Of a stretch of DNA of 29,786 nt, positions 22,824 through 28,492 are shown piece after piece. Where the stretch lies: positions 1 to 29,786 of IMG/VR virus record IMGVR_UViG_3300049927_000015, one strand, 5' to 3'. Below the pieces are notes generated by a model. That model did no database searches, had not been told where the DNA came from, and worked only from the letters and a program-made list of their open reading frames with translations. Made by a program: the position numbers and the translations under genes. The DNA is from a virus. How positions within the stretch are numbered: the first letter of the stretch is position 1; each line of letters begins with the position of its first letter.

Positions 22824-24307
22824 TGTCGGTTCCACCTCGCGCACCAGTACAGATTTTTGACTCTAGTATAAATTTCATAGGCGAGGTGGACACCTATTCT
22901 TCTCTAGCTCATACCCGAGGATGGAATGCTCCTGGCCCTTGGGCGCTCAAGATCAATTGGAACATTACCGATGATTCTGGGGCAATTCGATACGCCGCGC
23001 TATTTGAGTTGGGCGGATATATTACCATAGGGAACGATGGAACGAAATGCGGAATCATTACCAGTATTGAGAAGGCCGTCGATGACTCGGGAAAACAAGG
23101 ACAAGACGTAACCATATCGGGCTATGAGCCAACGGTAATTTTCAACCGTCGCATGGTTGATGTGCCCAGTGGTCAGGATTTCTATACTCTGAATGCTGCC
23201 GCCGAAACCGTCATCAAGACGGTAATATCTGACCAAGCTGGTTCAACGGCTACCAACATCAAACGTGCGTTCCCGCTTCTCAGTATCGCGGCAGATCAGG
23301 GTCGCGGTGATACATATCTGCTTTCGGTTGCATACACTGAGCTATTGGCCGAACTCACTAACTGTTCTATATCCACTCGACTAGGGTGGTTCATGACGCT
23401 TGATCGTACGAATAAATTACTGGTACTTGATTGTGCTCTTGGGAATGATCTGACCGCGGGGAATAACCCTCAGGCCGTGTTTTCAACCAACTATGATACG
23501 CTAAAATCTGCAACGCTGAATCAGAATGTTGAACAGTACAAGAACGTGGCTACGGTTGCCGGTCAGGGCACAGGCCAGTTACGCACCGTTCTGGACGTAT
23601 ATGATGGCACGGAGCCGTCTGGCGTCGACAGATATGAGGTCTTTGTCAACGCCAACAATCTCACCACGACTCCCGATCTGACCGCTAAGGGAAGTCAGGC
23701 TATCGACACCTACAGCTATACCAAAACCCTAGATGCATCAATTCTAGCGAAGTCCCCCCTGGTTTATGGGGAGAATTACAACTTAGGCGATTTTGTGACG
23801 GTTGCGGCTTATGATTATAGTGAAAACGTACAAATTACTGCGATTCAGGAATCATGGGAACCATTGTTGTATGACCTGATTCCCACTTTTGACAAAGCTC
23901 CTGCTACGATATCGACGCAGATGGCGACGTCAACAAAAAACCAGGGAGCGGTTGTAGGAAATCTCGGATACCCTACTAGTGGATCTAATGCGAACGGGAG
24001 CTATATCAAGTTCCCCGATGGCACGATGTGCCAAAGAGGGTCAGTCACAGTAACGACCAATACCGGGTTCGGTACTAACTTTTACGCCAATGTTGAGACT
24101 GCTGTTACATTCCCAGTGCCATTCACGGCCGTCCCCGATTCTATAATCACTGGGGTTAACGCAACGACTAACGTAGGCAGCGCGTTTATATCCAATCGCT
24201 CCGGTAGCACCCCCGTGAGTTCAACTGGCTTTGGAGCTAACGTTTGGATGTCAGCCAATTCCACTGCGTTCACTGTTTATTGGACCGCATGGGGTAGGTG
24301 GAAGTGA
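22823..24307 (+). CDS. tail hub protein (Gp37-like) with C-terminal fibre-type domain
   Basis: 494 residues, starting in a TGATG overlap with the glycosyltransferase. Residues 1 to about 365 look like the Gp37-like hub of Siphovirus ReqiPepy6: VQIFDSSINFIGEVDTYSSL, the ITIGNDGTKCGIITSIEK strand set, DVTISGYEPTVIFNRRMV, and late YGENYNLGDFVTVAAYD. Residues about 395-494 are a separate module, SYIKFPDGTMCQRGSV, VTFPVPFTAVPDSIITGV and a closing Trp-rich YWTAWGRWK, the form of short fibre-tip domains. The gene probably encodes the tail-tip hub that contacts the receptor or starts DNA release. Confidence 0.82.
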   Translation: MSVPPRAPVQIFDSSINFIGEVDTYSSLAHTRGWNAPGPWALKINWNITDDSGAIRYAALFELGGYITIGNDGTKCGIITSIEKAVDDSGKQGQDVTISGYEPTVIFNRRMVDVPSGQDFYTLNAAAETVIKTVISDQAGSTATNIKRAFPLLSIAADQGRGDTYLLSVAYTELLAELTNCSISTRLGWFMTLDRTNKLLVLDCALGNDLTAGNNPQAVFSTNYDTLKSATLNQNVEQYKNVATVAGQGTGQLRTVLDVYDGTEPSGVDRYEVFVNANNLTTTPDLTAKGSQAIDTYSYTKTLDASILAKSPLVYGENYNLGDFVTVAAYDYSENVQITAIQESWEPLLYDLIPTFDKAPATISTQMATSTKNQGAVVGNLGYPTSGSNANGSYIKFPDGTMCQRGSVTVTTNTGFGTNFYANVETAVTFPVPFTAVPDSIITGVNATTNVGSAFISNRSGSTPVSSTGFGANVWMSANSTAFTVYWTAWGRWK

Positions 24308-24331
24308 TGGATATTATTTAGAATCTTGTGG

Positions 24332-24354
24332 TAGTATTGGATAGAATAATACTA
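24332..24354. other. inverted repeat in the leader of the lysis-type block
   Basis: TAGTATT (24332-24338) pairs with AATACTA (24348-24354) over a nine-base loop, in an AT-rich gap. A TAGAAT (24342-24347) inside the loop could be a -10 box, but no -35 is convincing. It sits just before the GGAGG of the gene starting at 24367. Confidence 0.4.
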
Positions 24355-24366
24355 TTGGAGGAAAAA

Positions 24367-24714
24367 GTGAAAACTTGGTTTGATGGGTTTAAGAGTTCAG
24401 TTTCCAAATATTGGCATGATACTGCGGTTTATGGTTTCACCGTGGTTTGCGTGTTCCTCGGTGACTATATCCTACACCGTACAATGCCAGATCCTGGGTT
24501 GCTTCCCATTGTAGCGGCCCTAGTTGTAGCCGTCATCATTTGCGCCGTGGTCGACTTAATGAAAGGAAAAGCTGATACGCCAGAAAAGATAGCTGGCAAG
24601 AAAAGAAATTTCACGTTACGCATTGTGAGTTCAGGCCTTGCCGGCATTGGATCGAGTGCGTTGATACCTGTCCTAATAAAACAGTTTCTCGGCACCATGG
24701 GGATTGCGTTATGA
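24367..24714 (+). CDS. membrane protein, holin-like candidate
   Basis: 115 residues from GTG at 24367, chosen for GGAGG five bases upstream (a GTG at 24328 lacks one). It has up to three hydrophobic segments: about 19-37 (AVYGFTVVCVFLGDYIL), 43-62 (LLPIVAALVVAVIICAVVDL) and 88-110 (GLAGIGSSALIPVLIKQFLG), with Lys-rich connectors. This is the shape of a class I holin. Two more small membrane proteins and a C39-like peptidase follow, so it probably belongs to lysis. No family motif confirms it. Confidence 0.6.
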   Translation: MKTWFDGFKSSVSKYWHDTAVYGFTVVCVFLGDYILHRTMPDPGLLPIVAALVVAVIICAVVDLMKGKADTPEKIAGKKRNFTLRIVSSGLAGIGSSALIPVLIKQFLGTMGIAL

Positions 24715-25001
24715 CCGTCGACGAAGAAACTATGAAACAGATTGGATCGAGCACGGCGACTGCTACCGCAGTTGGATTGCTTGGTTGGGTCGGCCTGTGG
24801 TTCCTCAAGATAACCGGGGTTCCGAAACGAGTTGATAGGCTAGAGAAAGGACGCGAGACTTCGGACCGGCTATTGCTGGCCTTGGCTGACTCGTCACTTG
24901 CCAGGGCACCTAAAGATAAGGTAGAGGCCAGAGAGTCACTTCGCGAGGCTCGTGAGGCTATGTACACGACGCTGACCAAGGCTCAAGGTGGTAAGTTATG
25001 A
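24711..25001 (+). CDS. single-pass membrane protein with coiled coil
   Basis: 96 residues, ATGA overlap with the previous gene. One hydrophobic segment (about 17-34, TATAVGLLGWVGLWFLKI) precedes a long charged helix (RVDRLEKGRETSDRLLLALA and REAREAMYTTLTKAQ). Such proteins occur beside holins and endolysins as antiholins or accessory factors. It also overlaps the peptidase gene (ATGA). Confidence 0.6.
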   Translation: MTVDEETMKQIGSSTATATAVGLLGWVGLWFLKITGVPKRVDRLEKGRETSDRLLLALADSSLARAPKDKVEARESLREAREAMYTTLTKAQGGKL

Positions 25002-25570
25002 TTCAGGGTTGCCGAAGATGGGACGACCGAGAAACGTTTTCGATCCAAACGAATAATGCCGTCGAGAACCTTCTAAGGCTATGGTCGGGCAAAGATCGCG
25101 GATACCTTGAATCTTGTGGTCCGACGTCGGCTATCAACATCCTTGAATCCATGGGGCATCCTGTAGTCATCATGAGCCCAGCTATGGCCATGGTACAGCC
25201 AGAGGATTTCCTTTTGATCTGGATGAATGACCCTAAGAACTCGCCAGGGTTCCAAGTAACGTCTCCGGTCAACGAATACCCGAACGCCTACCCGAACGCT
25301 ATCACCAAGGTCTTCGGTCATGCTTGCCGATACCTTGAGGGCCAGTCTTTTGAGTGGGTTGCCTCGATGGTTTCCGGTGGCACTGGTTGCATGATCTGCC
25401 TCAAAAATCCAGGTCACTTCCTAGCCGTAGTTGCTTTTGATAATCTGACAAACGAATTAGTCTACCGCGATCCATGGCCGAACCGAACAGGAACGGGCGG
25501 GTATAATTTACGCATGGGAAAGGCTGAGTTTTTAGCTAATATTAAGCCGTATGTTGTGGTGTTTGGATAG
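24998..25570 (+). CDS. C39-like cysteine peptidase (putative endolysin or virion protease)
   Basis: 190 residues. The papain-like C39 pattern is clear: LESCGPTSAINILESMG with catalytic Cys40, PGHFLAVVAFD with His140 and the YRDPWP turn with Asp158. WDDRETFSIQTNNA precedes it. No signal peptide and no cell-wall-binding domain are visible, so release would depend on a holin. C39-like peptidases occur in phage lysis and tail modules as peptidoglycan-degrading enzymes. Its place between membrane-protein genes argues for a lysis role. It would be a second wall enzyme beside the M23 protein at 8186-8749. Confidence 0.75.
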   Translation: MIQGCRRWDDRETFSIQTNNAVENLLRLWSGKDRGYLESCGPTSAINILESMGHPVVIMSPAMAMVQPEDFLLIWMNDPKNSPGFQVTSPVNEYPNAYPNAITKVFGHACRYLEGQSFEWVASMVSGGTGCMICLKNPGHFLAVVAFDNLTNELVYRDPWPNRTGTGGYNLRMGKAEFLANIKPYVVVFG

Positions 25571-25578
25571 GAGGAACT

Positions 25579-25806
25579 ATGAAATTTCTTGGATGGCTCG
25601 GCGATTTCGTGACCGATGCTAAGAATCGACCGGCGATTGAATTGCTGGCCGGTGTTGTATTATTGGTCCCAACGTCGATCTATGCTTTCGGTGGGTTTGG
25701 TCCGCATGACTCCGGTACGCTTCTGGCTATGCTTGGATTTATCGGGGCTCTATTTGGTCTGAATACCATAGGGAACATCTTTGACAAGTCTGATTCTGGG
25801 CAATGA
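25579..25806 (+). CDS. two-helix membrane protein, holin candidate
   Basis: 75 residues with a GGAGG Shine-Dalgarno. Two hydrophobic segments (about 19-38, AIELLAGVVLLVPTSIYAFGG, and 47-66, LLAMLGFIGALFGLNTIGN) are joined by a short loop, with charged ends. This matches a class II holin. It lies just after the C39-like peptidase and overlaps the next gene. Confidence 0.6.
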   Translation: MKFLGWLGDFVTDAKNRPAIELLAGVVLLVPTSIYAFGGFGPHDSGTLLAMLGFIGALFGLNTIGNIFDKSDSGQ

Positions 25807-26012
25807 AATGTCCCAAATGTGGTTCTGATACATGGATTGAATCGATTGATGTTCCAGCCCGAACTACTCCGCTTATGACTGAAAAATGTCTTTGCGGTTG
25901 GAATAACAGGCAACAGGAGTTGTCAGTTGCGACCACTTATAATGCGGGGGCAGGGATACCTGGAGTTATGTATCAAATTTATGGAGGGAATAAGTGTGCA
26001 AAAACTCATTGA
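25803..26012 (+). CDS. zinc-ribbon microprotein
   Basis: 69 residues starting in an ATGA overlap. It opens with MKCPKCGSD and has a second pair, CLCGW, at about residues 29-32, so four Cys could hold one zinc. The C-terminal part is Gly/Tyr-rich. Its end lies inside the next two overlapping genes. The closely similar opening CPVCG occurs in the 7527 microprotein. Confidence 0.65.
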   Translation: MKCPKCGSDTWIESIDVPARTTPLMTEKCLCGWNNRQQELSVATTYNAGAGIPGVMYQIYGGNKCAKTH

Positions 26013-26289
26013 CTGGTACAAGAAACAAAAACTATGGGTCAAGGTGGTTCTCGCTTTGCCTATCGGTATTTCTTTACTTATCTGGATCTTTGCTTTACGC
26101 GCAAAGCCAACCAGCGGACCGGCAAACGGTGCCCTCGATGACATACTCAAAGATGACGCAGGACGAATTGTTGAAGCAGATCGAGCAAAAGGACAAGCTG
26201 CTAGCCGAGTGGCTAACGTGGAACGATCAAGAGAAGACCTCGCAAGCCGAACTCGCGCAAGCCTCGGCGGACCAACTGGCAAGCAGTGA
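25996..26289 (+). CDS. membrane protein with N-terminal anchor (inner-spanin-like candidate)
   Basis: 97 residues from GTG at 25996, seven bases after GGAGGG. A basic start (QKLIDWYKKQKLWVK) precedes a transmembrane helix (about 15-33, VVLALPIGISLLIWIFALR), then a periplasm-type charged helix (LDDILKDDAGRIVEADRAKG). Type II single-pass topology with a helical outer part is typical of i-spanins. A different frame of the same DNA begins at the adjacent GTG at 25994 and also encodes a signal-like segment. Confidence 0.55.
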   Translation: MQKLIDWYKKQKLWVKVVLALPIGISLLIWIFALRAKPTSGPANGALDDILKDDAGRIVEADRAKGQAASRVANVERSREDLASRTRASLGGPTGKQ

Positions 26290-26455
26290 TAAACTGATTA
26301 GGGATCAAGCCATAGTCATCGCGGAACGCACGCAAGAGCGTGATGAGGCTAGGAAGGAACTTAACCGTCAACAAGTCGCTAGTTGGTTGGAGAAGGCTTT
26401 GTGGGGAGTTGCTGGCATAGGTGGTGGATACTTATTGGTTCGCCTAACGAAATAA
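26138..26455 (+). CDS. coiled-coil protein with C-terminal membrane segment
   Basis: 105 residues from the ATG at 26138; the ATG at 26153 is an alternative, and the frame is open back to a GTG at 25994 with a GGAGGG box. The body is a heptad-type helix (DELLKQIEQKDKLLAEWLTW, DQAIVIAERTQERDEARKEL) and the end is hydrophobic (ALWGVAGIGGGYLLVRL). If translation starts at 25994, it gains an N-terminal signal-like stretch (SLCLSVFLYLSGSLLYAQS). It overlaps the previous gene by 152 bases in another frame, as inner and outer spanins do, but no lipobox is seen. The start is undecided. Confidence 0.55.
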   Translation: MTYSKMTQDELLKQIEQKDKLLAEWLTWNDQEKTSQAELAQASADQLASSDKLIRDQAIVIAERTQERDEARKELNRQQVASWLEKALWGVAGIGGGYLLVRLTK

Positions 26456-26458
26456 GAA

Positions 26459-26497
26459 CGACTACAGCTACTCTCTCGCTGTAGTCGCTGTTTGTTT
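26459..26497 (+). terminator. intrinsic terminator of the late operon
   Basis: CGACTACAGC (26459-26468) pairs perfectly with GCTGTAGTCG (26478-26487) over a nine-base loop, followed by a T-rich tail. It sits four bases after the last plus-strand late gene and separates it from the convergent minus-strand operon. Confidence 0.85.
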
Positions 26498-26511
26498 GGC
26501 GGTGAAGTAGG

Positions 26512-26598
26512 TTACCCGGACCCGTACCCGGACCCGTACCCGTACCCGGACCCGGACCCGTACCCGGACCCGTACCCGGCGTATTCTTTATCAGCCAT
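26512..26598 (-). CDS. Gly/Tyr/Ser-repeat peptide
   Basis: A 28-residue ORF. After MADKEYA it is a pure alternation of Gly with Tyr or Ser (GYGSGYGSGSGYGYGSGYGSG pattern, given here only as a description of its make-up), ending at TAA. The ATG overlaps the stop of the upstream 26968 gene (ATGGCTGA), so translation is coupled. The DNA is a hexanucleotide minisatellite, and Tyr versus Ser is set by TAC versus TCC. Gly/Tyr/Ser-rich tails of this kind can form flexible, sticky or phase-separating chains. I recall similar low-complexity tails beside DUF6948-type phage proteins; the function is unknown. Confidence 0.6.
   Translation of the reverse strand: MADKEYAGYGSGYGSGSGYGYGSGYGSG
26516..26579. 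repeat. hexanucleotide minisatellite CCG(G/T)AC
   Basis: Ten 6-base units plus a partial one. Reading the plus strand, units are CCGGAC or CCGTAC in the order G T G T T G G T G T, then CCGG. Each unit adds two residues to the minus-strand peptide without breaking the frame. Confidence 0.95.
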
Positions 26599-26968
26599 TC
26601 CACACCGCCGAGAGGTCAACCCCGGCGACGATAGGAATAACCTCGATAGGGATGAGTTGCAACTCAGCAACGGGCTCCGAGATTCGCGAAGTCTTTCGGT
26701 TCAGGCCATTGGTCGAAATCTCGTTCAGGGTGTTTGCTCCCGACCACTTCCAGATCCTACGGGCATTCTTGAGCGTGATAGGTTTGTTGACATCGCCCCA
26801 CGGTTCGGTGAGTACGCCAACATGGACCCCCGCCGAATAGGTGCGAATGATGACCTCGGGGCCAATGGGGCCAGCCCATTTGATGGAATCAGCTTTGACA
26901 AAGCTAACCCCATCGACTTCGATATGGTCGGTAAACGTAACAATATTCGTTCCTCTCTCCTCCTCCAA
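26591..26968 (-). CDS. DUF6948-like hypothetical protein
   Basis: Up to 125 residues. Recognisable blocks are VTFTDHIEVDGVSFVKADSI, RTYSAGVHVGVL, NARRIWKWSGANTLNEIS and SRISEPVAELQLIPIEVIPI, which I recall as a small protein common in phages (DUF6948), though this is from memory. The listed start is TTG at 26968; an ATT at 26944 preceded by AGGAGAGAGG at a better distance is a serious alternative. A hairpin sits between it and the upstream gene. It is followed by the coupled Gly/Tyr/Ser peptide. The N-terminal half has a beta pattern and no enzyme motif. Confidence 0.65.
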   Translation of the reverse strand: MEEERGTNIVTFTDHIEVDGVSFVKADSIKWAGPIGPEVIIRTYSAGVHVGVLTEPWGDVNKPITLKNARRIWKWSGANTLNEISTNGLNRKTSRISEPVAELQLIPIEVIPIVAGVDLSAVWNG

Positions 26969-26970
26969 AA

Positions 26971-26994
26971 CTCCACCCCCATACGGGGATGGAG
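26971..26994 (-). other. intergenic hairpin, copy A
   Basis: On the minus strand CTCCATCCCC-GTAT-GGGGGTGGAG forms a ten-pair stem with one wobble, followed by TTTT and a purine-rich Shine-Dalgarno stretch. It directly follows the TAA of the 27163 gene. Its loop GTAT, flanks and downstream AGGAGAGAG match the hairpin at 27186-27205. Confidence 0.7.
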
Positions 26995-26995
26995 G

Positions 26996-27163
26996 TTAGT
27001 TCGCAACGTCGCAGGACTCATCAAGCAACCCGAATTGACCGGCCTTCCCGCATTCACACTCATCGAAACAAATCCCTGTTGCATAATCCTGAGCGTTCAC
27101 AAGGACAGTCCAAGATCGTTCGCAACGGTGACAGTAGGCTTTCGCCTCGTTCGATTCTTCCAT
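26996..27163 (-). CDS. cysteine-rich microprotein
   Basis: 55 residues with AGGAGAGAG just before the ATG. It holds two pairs, CHRC (about residues 11-14) and CECG (36-38), plus two further Cys (32, 51), so one zinc site is likely. The remainder is acidic (MEESNEA, FDECECGKAGQFGLLDES). The gene lies between the two hairpin copies and shares their leader and spacing. Function unknown. Confidence 0.6.
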   Translation of the reverse strand: MEESNEAKAYCHRCERSWTVLVNAQDYATGICFDECECGKAGQFGLLDESCDVAN

Positions 27164-27185
27164 TACTCTCTCCTCTTCTCACATT

Positions 27186-27205
27186 CCACCTTCATACGAG
27201 GGTGG
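27186..27205 (-). other. intergenic hairpin, copy B
   Basis: On the minus strand CCACCCTC-GTAT-GAAGGTGG, eight positions with one mismatch, immediately after the stop of the 27406 gene. Against copy A it shares the GTAT loop and outer stem, with compensating changes (C-G to T-A at one pair; T-G to C-G at another). Confidence 0.6.
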
Positions 27206-27208
27206 GGG

Positions 27209-27406
27209 TTAGTTCAATTCACCAGCGTCTACCTTAATGCAACAAGATTCACACAGGCAGACATCTCGCCCTGTTTTGTTGCAGTTCATTGCAGACCAGT
27301 AATCAACGCCAACGGACTTGCCGCACCGTTCACAGGGATTGATTTTTGCATATTTCCCGTTTTTTCTCTCCACGTTGCTCTGGTAGTCTTGTTGGTTCTT
27401 GGTCAT
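27209..27406 (-). CDS. zinc-finger-like small protein
   Basis: 65 residues from the ATG at 27406, which has AGGAGGT at a good distance; six upstream residues in frame are not supported. CERC (about 30-33) and CLCESC (about 55-60) offer a treble-clef or zinc-ribbon site, with a basic, Gln-rich N terminus (MTKNQQDYQSNVERKNGKYAK). Such small zinc proteins often bind nucleic acid. It follows the pentapeptide-repeat gene in the same operon. Confidence 0.65.
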   Translation of the reverse strand: MTKNQQDYQSNVERKNGKYAKINPCERCGKSVGVDYWSAMNCNKTGRDVCLCESCCIKVDAGELN

Positions 27407-27444
27407 CCCACACCTCCTAAACAATCTCTTGAGATTGGCCTATT

Positions 27445-28101
27445 CTAAAGCTCGTAGTCCTCAGCTTCTTCGCGAGTGATGAAGAAATGAATCCCAGAGG
27501 AGCATTCCGCCCACCGGTTGTCGTCCCACTTGTCAGGACGAACCGTCGCTCCTGCAATATATTTAAAGTCTGCCGACCGACTCGAAAAACCGACCGAAGC
27601 CCCGTCCACTTCCAGGACTTCAGCCCACTCAGCGCGACACTTCCGCCCAGAAGCGTTCGATCTCTTGGCATCGGTTGGTATTCTCAGCTTCACAATGCAA
27701 TGGCCACCATTTCCATCTCGGCACTTCTTGTAACCGATCAGATCCCCCTCGGGGGTGATCGAGGTCATGGCGAATGCGCTGGAAGCGTTCATTGCCCCGG
27801 ACAGGATGGCCCCGGACAGGTTGGCCCCGGACAGGATGGCCCCGGACAGGTTGGCCTTGGACAGGTTGGCCCCGGACAGGATGGCCCCGGACAGGTTGGC
27901 CCCGGACAGGTTGGCCCCGGACAGGATGGCCACGAACAGGTTGGCCCCGGACAGGATGGCCCCGGACAGGTTGGCCTTGGACAGGTTGGCCTTGGACAGG
28001 TTGGCCCCGGACAGGTTGGCCCTGGCTCCTCCTTGCTCATCAAGAATCCACTTCTTGTGCTTGGCTATGATCTCGGCAAGTTCTTCGATGGTCATGGTCA
28101 T
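27445..28101 (-). CDS. pentapeptide-repeat protein with C-terminal DUF5758-like domain
   Basis: 218 residues from the ATG at 28101, with GAGAGG five bases upstream; a more distal ATG at 28125 lacks one. Residues 1-25 are a helical cap ([20 protein letters not shown]). Residues 28-102 are 15 pentapeptides of A-[NI]-L-S-[GK], which fold as a right-handed quadrilateral beta-helix. Residues about 117-218 form a separate domain ([67 protein letters not shown]) resembling DUF5758. Some pentapeptide-repeat proteins mimic DNA and block gyrase; this one has no acidic excess in the repeats, so that role is not supported. Confidence 0.8.
   Translation of the reverse strand: MTMTIEELAEIIAKHKKWILDEQGGARANLSGANLSKANLSKANLSGAILSGANLFVAILSGANLSGANLSGAILSGANLSKANLSGAILSGANLSGAILSGAMNASSAFAMTSITPEGDLIGYKKCRDGNGGHCIVKLRIPTDAKRSNASGRKCRAEWAEVLEVDGASVGFSSRSADFKYIAGATVRPDKWDDNRWAECSSGIHFFITREEAEDYEL
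27796..28020 (-). repeat. 15 tandem 15-bp units in the pentapeptide-repeat gene
   Basis: In-frame 15-base units encode [10 protein letters not shown] or AILSG; one divergent unit reads ANLFV. Near-identity between neighbours suggests recent expansion. Confidence 0.9.
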
Positions 28102-28119
28102 AGTTTCCTCTCTCCTTTC

Positions 28120-28180
28120 GGCCATGCTTGGCCATCATCAGCGGCTCAGAACAGAGCCAGAGGAGCGCCCCCGAGGGGGC
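28120..28180 (-). promoter_or_regulatory. three stacked hairpins in the leader of the pentapeptide-repeat gene
   Basis: In 61 bases lie GGCCA-TGCT-TGGCC (28120-28133), GGCTC-AGAACA-GAGCC (28143-28158) and GCCCCC-GA-GGGGGC (28167-28180). They fill the gap between the amber-interrupted gene and the pentapeptide gene. No T-run follows, so an attenuator, RNase barrier or protein site is more likely than a simple terminator. Confidence 0.5.
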
Positions 28181-28186
28181 TTGCGG

Positions 28187-28360
28187 TTAGAACACGTTTT
28201 TGTTCGTCCTGACCTCATATCCGTTATGATTCACGAGGTAATCAACGGCTTCTTTCTCTTCCTGAGTCGCCTATCCGTTGAAGATCACATACCCGCTGAT
28301 ACCAGCATTGTAAATAGTCTTGCTGGTCTTAACGATTCTCAAAGCCTCTTCGTAGTTCAT
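28187..28360 (-). pseudogene. small conserved-looking gene with in-frame TAG
   Basis: First gene of the minus-strand operon. From ATG at 28360 (AGGAG eight bases upstream) the frame reads 29 residues, MNYEEALRIVKTSKTIYNAG then ISGYVIFNG, meets TAG at 28273-28271, and continues in frame for 27 more residues of good coding character (ATQEEKEAVDYLVNHNGYEV and on) to TAA at 28187. The whole looks like one 57-residue alpha-beta protein with a single nonsense codon. Options are a nonsense mutation, sequencing error, suppressor-dependent read-through or two products. Other genes here use TAG as a normal stop, so recoding is unlikely. Confidence 0.6.
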
Positions 28361-28384
28361 CTCTGCATCTCCTATCTGTCTTTC

Positions 28385-28412
28385 ATTATAGCGCAGTGCT
28401 GGAGGATGTCAA
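28385..28412 (-). promoter_or_regulatory. consensus sigma70 promoter of the minus-strand accessory operon
   Basis: Minus strand: -35 TTGACA (28412-28407), 16-base spacer, -10 TATAAT (28390-28385). Both boxes match the consensus exactly. It drives the operon ending at 26512, starting about 15 bases before the Shine-Dalgarno of the 28360 gene. Confidence 0.85.
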
Positions 28413-28445
28413 CAAGTATTTCGCGATAGAATAGAATATTTTTAG

Positions 28446-28474
28446 TTGACGGGTTACGAATGATGGTCTACTAT
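28446..28474 (+). promoter_or_regulatory. sigma70-type promoter of the early plus-strand operon
   Basis: TTGACG (28446-28451), 17-base spacer, TACTAT (28469-28474), followed by a short leader and GAGGAGA before the ATG at 28493. It points away from the promoter at 28385-28412, with 33 bases between the two -35 boxes. Confidence 0.75.
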
Positions 28475-28492
28475 ATAGGGAGAGGAGACAAT

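Noticed and set aside
26379-26603. Minus frame with Pro-Gly-Thr-Gly repeats
   Set aside because: Same minisatellite in another frame. The ATG at 26598, coupled to the upstream stop, and the TAA at 26512 support the Gly/Tyr/Ser reading; this other frame also runs through the late terminator.
26492-27448. 318-residue plus-strand frame over the minus-strand microprotein genes
   Set aside because: It spans several well-started minus genes, their hairpins and Shine-Dalgarno sites; its Tyr-Pro-Asp-Pro part is just the reverse reading of the minisatellite.
28271-28273. Genome-wide TAG recoding
   Set aside because: TAG ends several intact genes here (capsid, protease, C39-like peptidase, antisense orphan), so it works as a stop.
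27487-28429. Long plus-strand frames opposite the pentapeptide-repeat gene
   Set aside because: Repeats of length divisible by three keep all frames open. The minus frame has the family consensus, a start and a promoter.
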